Positions 40,279 through 50,579 of a DNA stretch of 64,000 nt are shown in pieces. This stretch comes from Kazachstania africana CBS 2517. Taxonomy: Eukaryota > Ascomycota > Saccharomycetes > Saccharomycetales > Saccharomycetaceae. Each line of letters starts with the position of its first letter. Positions within the stretch are counted from its first letter, which is position 1. Location: contig NC_018942.1 of NCBI RefSeq assembly GCF_000304475.1, positions 1,054,001 to 1,118,000 on the forward strand. Reading direction: 5' to 3'. The translations under genes were made by a program, and so were the position numbers. Below the pieces are notes generated by a model, which was given only the letters and a program-made list of their open reading frames with translations, was not told the DNA's origin and made no database searches.

Positions 40279-42054
40279 TCATTCTTCTTCAGAGTCGCTT
40301 TCTTCCAGTTCAACTATATCCTCTACTAGTAAGCTGCCATTGGGCCATAACTGATTGACTTCACTAATTCTAACGTCTTTCTCAAGTGGCACTTTGTATC
40401 TTGGGAATGGGGATACCAGCTCAAAATTAATAAAGATTTCGTCCTCATTTTCCAAGGGGCCGTTTTCCCATTTAGTCAACTCTTTGTCTATAATCTTAGA
40501 AAGTGGCATTTCATCGATCTCTTTTTCAACAACTTCCAAATCTTTGAAGCAAAGTACTGTTTCATCACTTATTAGTTCCTTGATCTTTTGAACAATAGAA
40601 TTTCTCCAATCCTCGGAATCGACACGATTGTTTTTCAAATATAGGTGGCATCCAACATTTAAATAGATCGAATGTAATGTTGTATTCTTACTAAACTTTT
40701 TAATTATTCTCTCACCATTGCTAGTTCTGATTTGTAAAGTAGCATGTTTGACATCCTCACGCTTCTCTGGCTCTTGATTTTTCAGCAGATCAATACACAG
40801 TTTTAACCATTTCAAATTATTTACGGTATCTTTACGTTTCTTTAATTTTTCCTCCTGTAACTTTAGTTCTTGTTGTAACTTCAGTTCATTTTCTTTAGAC
40901 TTACGTTGTTCTTCTTTTATTTTATCTTTTCTCAAAGATTCGTTGAATGCATTTTCTTGTAACTGTTTAATCTGTCTAGAAATTTTCAGTTCTTCCATCT
41001 CTGTCTTACTTACTATTAATTCTGGACTAAACCTTTCGAGTGTCAACTTTAATGAATTTTGAAACTTTTTAGTTGTCGATATTTTCAATTTTGACAAAAC
41101 TGACAGCTTTACTGCACCGTTGATGGAACCGTTACGATTCAAAACGTTACCGAGTAATAAAAGTTCTGGTGTATATTTGACATGTAATTCTCTTGCAACC
41201 AGCCAAGGTTCCAGTTCATTGACACATCCCATGTAAACAATCAAATCACCTTGATATTCGTCAAGGATCTTCAAAACGCCATTATCAGTAATGATCTCTG
41301 TCAAAAATTTGATTGAGTTGATATCATTATTTGCTGGCTCTTCAGTATCATTTGTTTCACCGATTAAAACAACCAGTAAAAATTTGAATTCCTCCCTTGC
41401 TATACGAAGACACTCATTGAAAGGTAGTCGGTTATTCGCCAGAATCTGCTGCACATGTGTCAGCTTATTACTATCCTTAATAATTTTGGATAAATCGATA
41501 AAATTAGTTTCAGAAATAGGTAATTGAGGCACTCTTATAACGTTATTTCTTTTATTCGATGATGAGCCAACAAAGAAGGAAAAGATGAAGGAGATTATCT
41601 TGATGATTGTGTTTGGAATGATTGTTAGAATAAGAACGAGTAAGCTAGGGCCTGCATTAGAAGTTGTCGTGTTGTTTAGCCCAACAACTTTGAATCTGTT
41701 CTTATAGTCGTGCGGTAAAGCATGAACGACTGGCAGTATTGCAACTAAATGATTATTACGCACTTGATCCACCATTGAGGGATTAATTGCCACACGATCA
41801 CTAGGAGTGCTTGAGATTTCTCTACTCGATAGAACAGGCGGTGTATCAATCTGGTTTAAATTATCCTTCCACGCTTCACTGTCAAAATACCTACTAATAG
41901 CAGGCTCTAGTTGCCAACTATGATTTTTTAGCAGTTTAATAATTAGTGACAGCTCATTTTCAGGAAAATTTGTCACTGCTTGGAAATGGTTCAACTTATC
42001 TTCTTCTTCATGTGAAAGATGAAACTCTTCTCCCCCATGGCTTATAATTGGCAT
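40279..42054 (-). CDS. UBX2: ER membrane UBX-domain protein Ubx2
   Basis: Ubx2 recruits Cdc48 to the ER membrane for ERAD and to mitochondria for translocon quality control. The 591-residue product (S. cerevisiae 584) has an N-terminal UBA-like domain at about 22-58 (NFPENELSLIIKLLKNHSWQ). A hydrophobic hairpin lies at about 137-163, a UAS thioredoxin-like region at about 200-330 and a coiled coil at about 360-410 (QEEKLKKRKDT). The C-terminal UBX domain is at about 430-575 (TLQIRTSNGERIIKKFSKN, then FPRYKV). The tail is acidic (SDSEEE). The order RAD33-UBX2-TRM9 matches S. cerevisiae except for missing ERV25. Confidence 0.94.
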   Translation of the reverse strand: MPIISHGGEEFHLSHEEEDKLNHFQAVTNFPENELSLIIKLLKNHSWQLEPAISRYFDSEAWKDNLNQIDTPPVLSSREISSTPSDRVAINPSMVDQVRNNHLVAILPVVHALPHDYKNRFKVVGLNNTTTSNAGPSLLVLILTIIPNTIIKIISFIFSFFVGSSSNKRNNVIRVPQLPISETNFIDLSKIIKDSNKLTHVQQILANNRLPFNECLRIAREEFKFLLVVLIGETNDTEEPANNDINSIKFLTEIITDNGVLKILDEYQGDLIVYMGCVNELEPWLVARELHVKYTPELLLLGNVLNRNGSINGAVKLSVLSKLKISTTKKFQNSLKLTLERFSPELIVSKTEMEELKISRQIKQLQENAFNESLRKDKIKEEQRKSKENELKLQQELKLQEEKLKKRKDTVNNLKWLKLCIDLLKNQEPEKREDVKHATLQIRTSNGERIIKKFSKNTTLHSIYLNVGCHLYLKNNRVDSEDWRNSIVQKIKELISDETVLCFKDLEVVEKEIDEMPLSKIIDKELTKWENGPLENEDEIFINFELVSPFPRYKVPLEKDVRISEVNQLWPNGSLLVEDIVELEESDSEEE

Positions 42055-42445
42055 GATTAGGTACTATTGCAAGCTGTGCTATGAATAATCTGTCAGTCGA
42101 TCATTTTGATGCAATGGCTTATACCTTAAAGCAGATCGGTGCTTAATAAGAAAATGTTGAGAGACATGTCGGTACCCGGACGTAAAAGCAAAACGTCGCT
42201 TGACTAAAAGTGGGTGGTATATCTGTCATGAATGGACCATAGCAGCATCATCTAGTTTATCTAATTGGCCCTGATGTTGCTTATTGAATAAAGCTTTCCT
42301 CATTCTACACTTAATTCCTTGAAACCTATTGATAAGAATGAGCTCCAATTGAATAAAAGCAATTGTAAGATATGTTGTAAAGTTACTGCGGGAAAAATAT
42401 GCAAATTAAATGTAGTTCAAATCTATATATGGATATGAGTATGTT
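42055..42445. other. TRM9/UBX2 intergenic region
   Basis: This 391-bp tandem gap on the reverse strand holds the UBX2 promoter and the TRM9 3' end. No gene or RNA is recognisable. Confidence 0.45.
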
Positions 42446-43270
42446 TTACTTCTTCTCTGCGATAACGTACCAATTGTCTTTTTCATAACCGTTACCAACT
42501 ACTTCACCTCCGGCACTTGTACAATCTTCCTCTAATTCACCCTTACGATAGAGATGATAAAATCTATACTTGGTATCTGGACTATTTTCCTGCTCCTCCT
42601 GTTGTGACTCTTTTTCAGCTGTCGCTCTTTTCAGTTCTTGTTCTTTCTTCCAGTTTTCAATATATGCAGCACGTTCATTCAATGGGATATTAGTGAGATC
42701 TGGTTTTTCACCAGCAGTTTTCTTCTTTTTCTTGGTTTTCTTATCTCGTAGCACCCAGGGTACTAGAACATCCTGCTCCATGCCTTCGTGGTAACCTCTT
42801 CTGGAGTCACCCTGTTCGAGGGCCCAACAATAAATCAATGCTCGACCTCCACTCTTCACCTTACTCAAAATGTGCTTGATAGCTTGTATTCTTCTTTCAC
42901 GGGTCGTCCAATGATGTACCACTGCAATGGAAATTGCAAAATCAAATGTATTCTCCCTATGTGGAAGATTTAGACCATCTGCAACTAGTACATTATATTT
43001 CGAATTGATCTCACGTGCGCATCCGATAAGTCCCGTCGATCTATCTGAACCAATAATATATATCTGTGGATTCACGTTCAAATATTTCCCATTACCACAA
43101 CCAACATCTATACCAACAGAACCCACTGTCTGCTCCATTAAAAAACTCGAAACTATCGGCCATGGCTTATAACGAGTCTGTGAAAAATGAGGCGCGATTT
43201 CATTATACACCTTGTGAACGTACTCTTCTTCTTTCAATTGTTCCATTATTATTGTACCGTTGTGGTTCAT
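42446..43270 (-). CDS. TRM9: tRNA wobble-uridine methyltransferase Trm9
   Basis: Trm9 with Trm112 completes mcm5U and mcm5s2U at the wobble position of tRNA-Arg(UCU) and tRNA-Glu(UUC). The first ATG is 43270 (274 residues; S. cerevisiae 279); another in-frame ATG at 43246 begins MEQLKEEEYVHK, which aligns even better with the known start. SAM motif I is GIDVGCGNGKYL at about 53-64. The downstream core is ISIAVVHHWTTRERRI, then CWALEQGDSRRGYHEG. A Lys-rich insert at about 180-192 is family-typical. The C-terminus (DNWYVIAEKK) is conserved. Confidence 0.95.
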   Translation of the reverse strand: MNHNGTIIMEQLKEEEYVHKVYNEIAPHFSQTRYKPWPIVSSFLMEQTVGSVGIDVGCGNGKYLNVNPQIYIIGSDRSTGLIGCAREINSKYNVLVADGLNLPHRENTFDFAISIAVVHHWTTRERRIQAIKHILSKVKSGGRALIYCWALEQGDSRRGYHEGMEQDVLVPWVLRDKKTKKKKKTAGEKPDLTNIPLNERAAYIENWKKEQELKRATAEKESQQEEQENSPDTKYRFYHLYRKGELEEDCTSAGGEVVGNGYEKDNWYVIAEKK

Positions 43271-43835
43271 CACGTAAGTCAGTTATTAGTTGGGTGAATC
43301 AACTGAAAAATTTTCTGTTTTTCTTTGAATTTTCGATGAGCTTTCAAGTTTTTCTGGCATTACATGTCAAAAGAATCACATCACTAGCTTAATCAGCACA
43401 AGCGGTTCCTATTGTGATGCTGTGTATTGCACAACAGTGCATTTATGTATATATATATTGACATTTAAGGACACGTGCTTTTGGAGGTTTCCATTGTCTT
43501 GTTATATAAAAGAGTACTGCTATCCCATTTAATCATGCACAAAAGACATCGCACAAGCAACTGTTCGTCAGAACCGACCCACCTCATCTTACATACATGG
43601 TATAGTGTAAACAGGAATGTCATACCGAGGATAGACGAAGTGTTTGTTACTGCTGTTAAGTGTCAAAATTGGTTAAATATAGAGATTATCGGTTACTCAT
43701 AATGAACCGCAAAGGCTAAGCGAGAATTTTAAAATTTAGCAAGAATCTTAAAGCATGATTTTCAAGGAATATTATTCAATTTATAGTCTTACTTATTACA
43801 AATTAGAACAGATAAAGGCAAAGAAATTTGGTACG
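43271..43835. other. Divergent TRM9/PPZ1 region
   Basis: This 565-bp gap separates divergent starts. TAF11 lies here in S. cerevisiae but is absent. A CACGTG is present near 43472. The PPZ1 frame remains open back to an ATG at 43755. Confidence 0.45.
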
Positions 43836-45902
43836 ATGGGTAATTCCAATTCGAAATCTTCTTCTGCTTCTGCTTCTACAAAAAAGAAGAAACATGTATC
43901 GTCTTCTGAAAAGGAGACTAGTAATACTAATCCCACATCAAATTCAAATCATTTAAAACCAAGAATATCAAGAACAAATACAGCTTCAAATCAATCAATT
44001 AGATCAAATAAATCAAGCTCCAGACGGTCTGTAAGTAGCCTTTCAAATTCAGGGAATGCAAATAATTCTTCCCATACTCCTGATAATTCAGCTCCTGCTG
44101 TTAACAATGGCAGCACATCTAATAATAATATTAATATTCATCGTAGATCACATTCTCAACATATCCCAAGTCATAGTATTAGTAATGATGATAATAGTGA
44201 CGACGCTGGTGGGACTCCAAAAGACATTTCAACGGATAGAACTAAACTATCTAACAGACGTTCAAGCTTTAATACTACATTGGATTTGCCACCTTCAATG
44301 GTTCAAATGGAGCCTAAGCCTCCTATTTTAAAGAATACACCGTACACCTCTTCAACAAATTCATTCCAGTATTTTGAAAATGCTTTAACGGACGAGGAAA
44401 GTGACTCTAACGCAGATGTCAACCCTACAAAATTATCAAGACAAGATTCCGCTAGACGAAGTCATTCATCAATGAGACCTTCTTCAATAAAGAGTGGTTC
44501 TTCCAATAGGTTGCGCAGAAAATCATCAGAAACCAATGTCAATATTCCAGATGTCCTACTCAACTCTCGGTCAAATTCTTTTACGTCGTCGTTGCATAGC
44601 AGGAAATCTTCCTCGTCTGCTCAAGCAACTGCTTATTCCACTCCACTAAACTCACCGGGCCTCGTTAGACTTGATAATGATCCAAATGTTGATTACTTTA
44701 GTATGAATATGAGCAATTATGGAAGTAATTTATCCTTGTCAAATGGTAGTAATCCAACTACTGCTGCTACATCAGTCGCCACTGCTGGTGTCGGTGACGC
44801 AGACTCGGATATACACTCCCTTACAAAAGATCAATATCCAATTCAGCTACCTAATGATTCAATGGATCAAATTATGGGATTACAACAACTACAACAGCCT
44901 AAGAAAAAGAAAAACTTGAAACCGATTAATATTGATGAAACAATACAAAAATTATTAGACGCTGGTTATGCTGCAAGAAGAACTAAAAATGTGTGTCTAA
45001 AAAATTATGAAATATCACAAATATGCCATTTAGCTCGTGAGATTTTCTTGTCACAACCTTCTTTACTTGAATTATCGCCGCCTGTGAAAATTGTTGGTGA
45101 TGTTCATGGGCAGTATGGTGATCTTTTACGTTTATTTACAAAATGCGGCTTCCCACCTTCGGCAAATTATCTGTTTCTGGGCGATTACGTAGATCGAGGT
45201 AAGCAATCTTTAGAAACCATACTGTTACTACTCTGTTACAAAATTAAGTATCCGGAAAACTTTTTCCTATTAAGAGGTAATCATGAATGTGCAAATGTTA
45301 CAAGAGTCTACGGGTTTTATGATGAATGTAAGAGACGTTGCAATATCAAAACATGGAAGCTTTTTATTGATACATTCAATACATTACCTTTAGCTGCAAT
45401 AGTCGCAGGTAAAATTTTCTGTGTGCATGGTGGACTTTCGCCGGTTTTAAATTCAATGGATGAGATCAGACATGTAAGCAGGCCGACTGACGTGCCAGAT
45501 TTTGGTCTCATAAATGATCTACTTTGGTCTGATCCGACAGACTCGCCGAATGAATGGGAAGATAATGAAAGAGGTGTTAGTTATTGTTACAACAAAGTTG
45601 CAATTAATAAATTTCTGAATAAATTTGGCTTTGATTTAGTTTGCAGAGCACATATGGTTGTCGAAGATGGTTACGAATTTTTCAACGATAGAAGTCTCGT
45701 CACAGTCTTTTCAGCACCGAACTACTGTGGTGAGTTTGATAATTGGGGTGCAGTAATGAGTGTGAGTGAGGGGCTACTGTGTTCTTTTGAATTATTGGAT
45801 CCCTTAGATAGCGCTGCTCTAAAACAGGTCATGAAAAAGGGCAGACAGGAGAGAAAAATAGCTAATCAACAGCAACTACAAGAGTTTCAATCACAAGAGT
45901 AA
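43836..45902 (+). CDS. PPZ1: Ser/Thr protein phosphatase Ppz1 (or Ppz2)
   Basis: Ppz phosphatases control potassium/sodium homeostasis, cell-wall integrity and, with Hal3, pH responses. The chosen ATG at 43836 gives [12 protein letters not shown], a clear N-myristoylation signal (Gly2), as in the family; an in-frame ATG 27 codons upstream (43755) would abolish it. The product has 688 residues (Ppz1 692, Ppz2 710). A Ser/Asn-rich regulatory half spans about 1-350. The PP1-type catalytic domain follows with the metal-binding blocks GDVHGQ, GDYVDRG and GNHE, and ends in [14 protein letters not shown]. The locus order (YML016C) favours PPZ1. Confidence 0.94.
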   Translation: MGNSNSKSSSASASTKKKKHVSSSEKETSNTNPTSNSNHLKPRISRTNTASNQSIRSNKSSSRRSVSSLSNSGNANNSSHTPDNSAPAVNNGSTSNNNINIHRRSHSQHIPSHSISNDDNSDDAGGTPKDISTDRTKLSNRRSSFNTTLDLPPSMVQMEPKPPILKNTPYTSSTNSFQYFENALTDEESDSNADVNPTKLSRQDSARRSHSSMRPSSIKSGSSNRLRRKSSETNVNIPDVLLNSRSNSFTSSLHSRKSSSSAQATAYSTPLNSPGLVRLDNDPNVDYFSMNMSNYGSNLSLSNGSNPTTAATSVATAGVGDADSDIHSLTKDQYPIQLPNDSMDQIMGLQQLQQPKKKKNLKPINIDETIQKLLDAGYAARRTKNVCLKNYEISQICHLAREIFLSQPSLLELSPPVKIVGDVHGQYGDLLRLFTKCGFPPSANYLFLGDYVDRGKQSLETILLLLCYKIKYPENFFLLRGNHECANVTRVYGFYDECKRRCNIKTWKLFIDTFNTLPLAAIVAGKIFCVHGGLSPVLNSMDEIRHVSRPTDVPDFGLINDLLWSDPTDSPNEWEDNERGVSYCYNKVAINKFLNKFGFDLVCRAHMVVEDGYEFFNDRSLVTVFSAPNYCGEFDNWGAVMSVSEGLLCSFELLDPLDSAALKQVMKKGRQERKIANQQQLQEFQSQE

Positions 45903-46041
45903 TCTATTCATATATTCATATATATGCATGAAATATACCCGCATGTATATGACAAATTTAACATTAATACTACTGTTACCACACTATTTTACAACCTATT
46001 ATATATGTATATTTATGGCAAAAAAAAAAACGAATGCATTC

Positions 46042-47548
46042 TTAATATCTTCTATAACCACCACGATATCCGCCTCTTGATGAAGAATTACCACGATGAA
46101 TATTATTATTTTGTTTGGTGTTACTGTCCGCCTTGTCATTTAAGAAATCGCTGGCTGGTTTAAAAAGGGAGTAGGTTTCCTGGTCATTTTTGCTGCCTTG
46201 ATTGCCGCTATTGCTATTCTGTTGATTAGCACCATTATTGTAATTGCTGAACTTCCTTCCGCCTCTAAAATTTCCTCTGTTGGTACCACGACGCGAACTA
46301 CCACGAGAACCGCCTCTTCCTCTGTATGATTTATGGTATGGAGGTTGTGAAGAATTTTCTCTCTTGGCATTTTTGAATGTAAACGCTTGAGCGGCACCTT
46401 CTGCATCCTCTAGATTTTGTTCTTCTTGTTCCCCCAGTTTGTCGTCCTCCTTTTCTTCCTGAATCTCAGAATTAACTTCAGATTTTTCTTCTTGTTTAAC
46501 TTCAGATGGACTATGTATAGGCGGAGTAGGAGTAGTATTTAATGAATTTGAGGACGATTTCTTAGCCTCCTCTACTGATTTTTGCAAAACTTGAGAGTAG
46601 CTCATCGGTGCTTTCTTTAATAAGGTAATTTTTGGTTTCTGTTCTATTGGCAAGGCTTCGCCCTTGGAATACTTTCTTAGAGTCTTAGTATCCTCTACAT
46701 GCAGTTTCTCCATTTTACCCTCAATATCTATTATTTTGGATTGTGTATCAACAGGTTTAGCCGCACCAAATGGATTAGGTTTTGGTTTTGGGGTGAAATA
46801 TGGCTTTGAAGGATTCATGTTTGCCTGTAATGGAACGGTTTCATTTCTTGAAATATATTCCTTGAAATTACTGAATTCAGCAGGTTCTACATCAATTTGA
46901 TAAATTTCCTTAAGCGGCTTACTCCAATATGTTAAAACCTTATTAAGGTCACGAGATGTGTACAATTCGACAAATGCAACTTTTGAATCCTTTATAAAAT
47001 TCTGATCAAATATTGAGCCTGATTTAATTGTTTCAATAGTTGGATTTATATTAATTTCCCAAAATAATTTGAACTTAATGAATTTAGTGTATTTGGCTTG
47101 AAATAATTCTTCAATATCGGTATCAGCAAATTTTGGTGGTAAATTAGAAAATTTGACAATGTAGGGTGGCTTTTGGAATAATGGTGATGAAAATTTATTT
47201 TCATTTGCATGGAGACTAGTAGTTCTTGGTGACCTTGAGTCACCATGCAATGTGTAATGAGAAGCGGATGGAGATAAATTGTCTCTACTTGTTGTATTCT
47301 TAAGAACTTCAATACTTGTTGTATTGTTGATGGCATCTAAGTTAATGTCGTCTTCATTCCAGACTGAATCGCCCAATGAATCGTCGCCAAGAAACTCTTC
47401 TAAAGACATTTTCTTAGCAGATGCAGGGGCTGTAGGAGTACCATTGTGTGAAGTTGAAGCTGTATGTTGAATTACGTTAGTATCAAAAGCAAAAGTAAAA
47501 GATGTTGGAGAAGCAAAATCAAATGAAAAATGAAAGGCACATACGCAT
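46042..47548 (-). CDS. PSP2: RGG-box RNA-binding protein Psp2, spliced with a 4-nt first exon
   Basis: Psp2 is an asparagine-rich RGG-motif protein that binds mRNA, promotes translation of autophagy factors and suppresses splicing and polymerase defects. I infer two exons on the reverse strand: exon 1 is ATGC (47548-47545) and exon 2 is 47459-46042. They join to MPSTSHNGTPTAP, then MSLEEFLGDDSLGDSVWNE, the known Psp2 start, giving 473 residues. The frame upstream of exon 2 has no ATG, so without splicing translation could only begin at 47409 (455 residues). An RRM-like region lies at about 105-185 and RGG repeats near the C-terminus (RGRGGSRGSSRRG, RGGYRGGYRRY). S. cerevisiae PSP2 also has an intron near its first codon, as I recall. 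Confidence 0.88.
47460..47544 (-). other. Spliceosomal intron of PSP2 (85 nt)
   Basis: On the reverse strand the intron begins GTATGT (47544-47539), has a perfect TACTAAC branch site (47482-47476) and ends CAG at 47460, 17 nt after the branch adenosine. All three signals match the yeast consensus, and splicing restores an ATG-started frame. Confidence 0.88.
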
Positions 47549-48099
47549 AATATTATACTGAAATTACTCAAATTTTGTTTATTCTATTACCTAGATACAA
47601 ATTGCCTGGTATTTAATGTTCTTGAAGCAAATTGCTCCAGTATTTCAACTCAAAATAAATTTGATAACACCTCTAAATTTTTAAAATCTTATTCTCACTG
47701 CGTTATTTCGCGAACCTTGCCCAGCTTTTTAGGATATCATGACTCTTTTAGGTCCTAAAAGCTTACTGAATTAGGGTTCATATAGATACTAAGAGAAATG
47801 GAGAACATTTGCCCGGATATTATTCAGGGCTTCAAATGGCGAGAATGCCCGGAATTTTAATATTCAGTATCGTTCCTTTTTTACGAGCTTTTTCATAGAA
47901 AAAAAAAATTGAACTCTGGAAGATTTGGCAGGGTGATGAGTTTATATGATTTATATCATTTCGATTAAATGGATAAAGCTACTAATGCGTATGGAGTTCA
48001 TCTGAAGTTAGATAGGATAGCAACCATACCATCATATATATTCCATTTATCGAGTCCTCGAACTATTCTAAGTATTAGAATTGCAGTTTATGGGTCAGC
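47549..48099. other. Divergent PSP2/YML018C-like region
   Basis: This 551-bp gap holds both promoters. No gene, RNA or specific site is recognised. Confidence 0.45.
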
Positions 48100-49311
48100 A
48101 TGATTAGTGTGTCAGATTTCAACAAGAGATGGACATTAGGCCTTATCATGTTAGCAGTCGTAATTTTGCTATGGGTACTATCTTCTTTTCTTATCAATAC
48201 GATTTTTGAAGATAATTCGTACCGAAAACCATTTTTAATCACATACATTAATACTGCAGCTTTCATTTTTTATCTGCTGCCAACTTTAAAGAAGATATTG
48301 ATTAACTATCATGAAACGGGTACGTTCAGCATCCATCATCAATTAATCATAGCAGAAGAGGGTGAAAATTACTCTGCCATTTCCAGTCACTTGGAAGAGC
48401 AGGCTTCTAGGAATTTGAGTCCGGAAAGTCCCTTGATTCCTAAAAATGCAAGTCAAACGATACATGACAACAACCATATTCTTACAAATATTTCTACACA
48501 GAGACTGTCGTTGAAAGAAACTATACGATTGAGTGCTCAGTTCTGTATCTTATGGTTTCTGGCAAATTTAGCAACAAATGCATCATTGGCTTATACATCA
48601 GTTGCATCACAGACAATCCTATCATCTACATCATCATTTTTCACATTATTCATAGGGGCACTTTGCCAAGTGGAAACTTTAAACCATTCGAAAATTGTTG
48701 GTTCCATTATTTCATTTGGTGGTATTATCTTGGTCACGCATTCTGATGCCAATCACAAGCACGTACCTTACAAACCAGGCCCGGGGATTAAAGATGTCAC
48801 TAGTCCCTTCTCCGGAAAAACCTCAATGCTAATTTTATTTGGCAATTTCCTGGCCATCGCAGGGGCACTATTCTATGGTGTGTATAGCACTCTGTTAAAA
48901 TTGCAAGTCAAAGATGAAGACAGAATCAATATGAAAATATTTTTTGGATTCGTCGGTCTATTCACTTTGATCTTTTTATGGCCATCCATTATATTATTGC
49001 ATTTTCTGAATATTGAAACTTTTGAAATTCCTCGTGATCCAAGAATCCTTTGCATTGTTGGCCTGAATTGCATCATTACTTTCATTAGTGATTTCTGTTG
49101 GGCAAAAGCGATGTTACTAACCAGTCCTCTAACGGTCACAGTTGGGTTGAGCATTACCATACCGGTAGCAATGTTTGGAGATTTCATATTTAAGCATAAG
49201 TCAATGCCATTTTTGTATCTTATTGGTGCATCGTTAATCCTTGGATCATTCTATTTAATAAATAAGTCGTCCGGGGAAGATAATTTGGAACAGCATGTAC
49301 AAGATAATTAA
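48100..49311 (+). CDS. Vacuolar-membrane EamA/DMT-family transporter (YML018C/Thi74 type)
   Basis: This 403-residue protein has about ten hydrophobic segments, at roughly 13-32, 43-62, 150-170, 180-200, 207-222, 250-270, 288-312, 325-342, 348-366 and 372-390. This is the pattern of the drug/metabolite transporter (EamA) superfamily related to solute carrier family 35. S. cerevisiae has two paralogs, YML018C (393 aa, vacuolar membrane, substrate unknown) and THI74. A hydrophilic loop (about 82-145) separates segments 2 and 3. Position between PSP2 and OST6 matches YML018C. I do not assign a substrate. Confidence 0.88.
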   Translation: MISVSDFNKRWTLGLIMLAVVILLWVLSSFLINTIFEDNSYRKPFLITYINTAAFIFYLLPTLKKILINYHETGTFSIHHQLIIAEEGENYSAISSHLEEQASRNLSPESPLIPKNASQTIHDNNHILTNISTQRLSLKETIRLSAQFCILWFLANLATNASLAYTSVASQTILSSTSSFFTLFIGALCQVETLNHSKIVGSIISFGGIILVTHSDANHKHVPYKPGPGIKDVTSPFSGKTSMLILFGNFLAIAGALFYGVYSTLLKLQVKDEDRINMKIFFGFVGLFTLIFLWPSIILLHFLNIETFEIPRDPRILCIVGLNCIITFISDFCWAKAMLLTSPLTVTVGLSITIPVAMFGDFIFKHKSMPFLYLIGASLILGSFYLINKSSGEDNLEQHVQDN

Positions 49312-49384
49312 GACTCTTTGAAGAAAATACAATTGAATGAAGACTTTTCCTTTCCTTCTATGTAGAGATATATATTTACATGAG

Positions 49385-50368
49385 CTAATACATATATGGA
49401 TAACCAGGACTCTTAATTTCAAAGCAACTTATGTAGTATGCAAAAAAGTAAAACAAAAAACTCGCCAATAGAACCGACAATGGGTACTTCAGAATCCCAA
49501 ATAGGTCATATTGATGCATCAATATCAAAAAAACTGATGAAGCGGCCATTATGGAATACATCAATGATACTGAAAAGACTTCAATACCAAATTGCCAGCC
49601 CATACCACCACTGAAATACATTATTTCATTCTTGTCGTTTTTTGCAATAAAGGGAATTCCATTCATTTGAGTGAATTTGAATCCCGAAATACTTGCCAAG
49701 AGTATTCCAAATGATAGTAACATACAAGCTACTTTCGATTTGTTTGTGATATATGGCATTATTAGCTTTTTAACTACAATAAACGGTAATATGCAAATGC
49801 AAAAGTACGATATAAATTCTTGAACTTTGAAAGGCTCGTCAATTTCGAGATGAATTCCTAGTATTTTGGCTAGATAGTTCCCATAGTGTAAATCTTCCTC
49901 GGTGCTTTGGGCTGTTAGTGGGTATTGATAAAATGGTGAGCTGATCCATGAAAAACTGTCATCATCATTGGAAGGAGGATAAATGACTAAATGTGGTACC
50001 TTTGTTAAGTTCATGTCCTTAACAACCCCAGGAACATCAATGACATCTACCATGAAGAATGTGACAGGAGTATCAGGTGCCTGCTGTTGGATTAATTTGG
50101 ATACTCTCCGATAGTTCTTTTCGAAATCATAACAGAGAGCACACTTCACTAATTTGGTATCTTCATCGATTCCATGCATAGTGATATAAAGTACATTGAA
50201 CTGGTCCCTCACACCTTGCTTCAATTGGTTGTAGTTACTTTCAGCAGCCGTTATAATGTTATCGCCGTCTTTCAGTGGTAGAATGTCATTTATATCTAAA
50301 AGAGCATTGACTGTTTTCTGGAAGAATGCAAGTAGATACAAAACGACTAATATAGGTATCATGATCAT
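49385..50368 (-). CDS. OST6: Oligosaccharyltransferase subunit Ost6
   Basis: Ost6 is one of two alternative thioredoxin-like subunits (with Ost3) of the ER oligosaccharyltransferase and holds substrate cysteines near the active site. The frame opens at a TTG (50416); the first ATG is 50368, giving MIMIPILVVLYLLAFFQKTV, a good signal peptide, and 327 residues (S. cerevisiae 332). The lumenal thioredoxin domain has the CALC redox pair at residues 76-79. Four membrane segments follow in the C-terminal half (about 190-325). The stop is 73 bp from that of the YML018C-like gene, convergent. Confidence 0.94.
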   Translation of the reverse strand: MIMIPILVVLYLLAFFQKTVNALLDINDILPLKDGDNIITAAESNYNQLKQGVRDQFNVLYITMHGIDEDTKLVKCALCYDFEKNYRRVSKLIQQQAPDTPVTFFMVDVIDVPGVVKDMNLTKVPHLVIYPPSNDDDSFSWISSPFYQYPLTAQSTEEDLHYGNYLAKILGIHLEIDEPFKVQEFISYFCICILPFIVVKKLIMPYITNKSKVACMLLSFGILLASISGFKFTQMNGIPFIAKNDKNEIMYFSGGMGWQFGIEVFSVSLMYSIMAASSVFLILMHQYDLFGILKYPLSVLLASFLFYFFAYYISCFEIKSPGYPYMY

Positions 50369-50579
50369 TAAGCACACTGCATTGAATACTGTCTGTATAT
50401 ATGTCACTTCAACCAAGGCACAAATTTGTTCTCGCTATAAGTTTTTACAGATCTTTTTTCTTCGAAATGGCTCAGTTGTGTCGTGCTCACAGAAACAGAT
50501 CTGTTTTCTATAAAAGGTATTACTTACTCGTGTATCTGTTTATATAGAAATGCCAGCTTTCTTAAATCCATTGGGTTCG

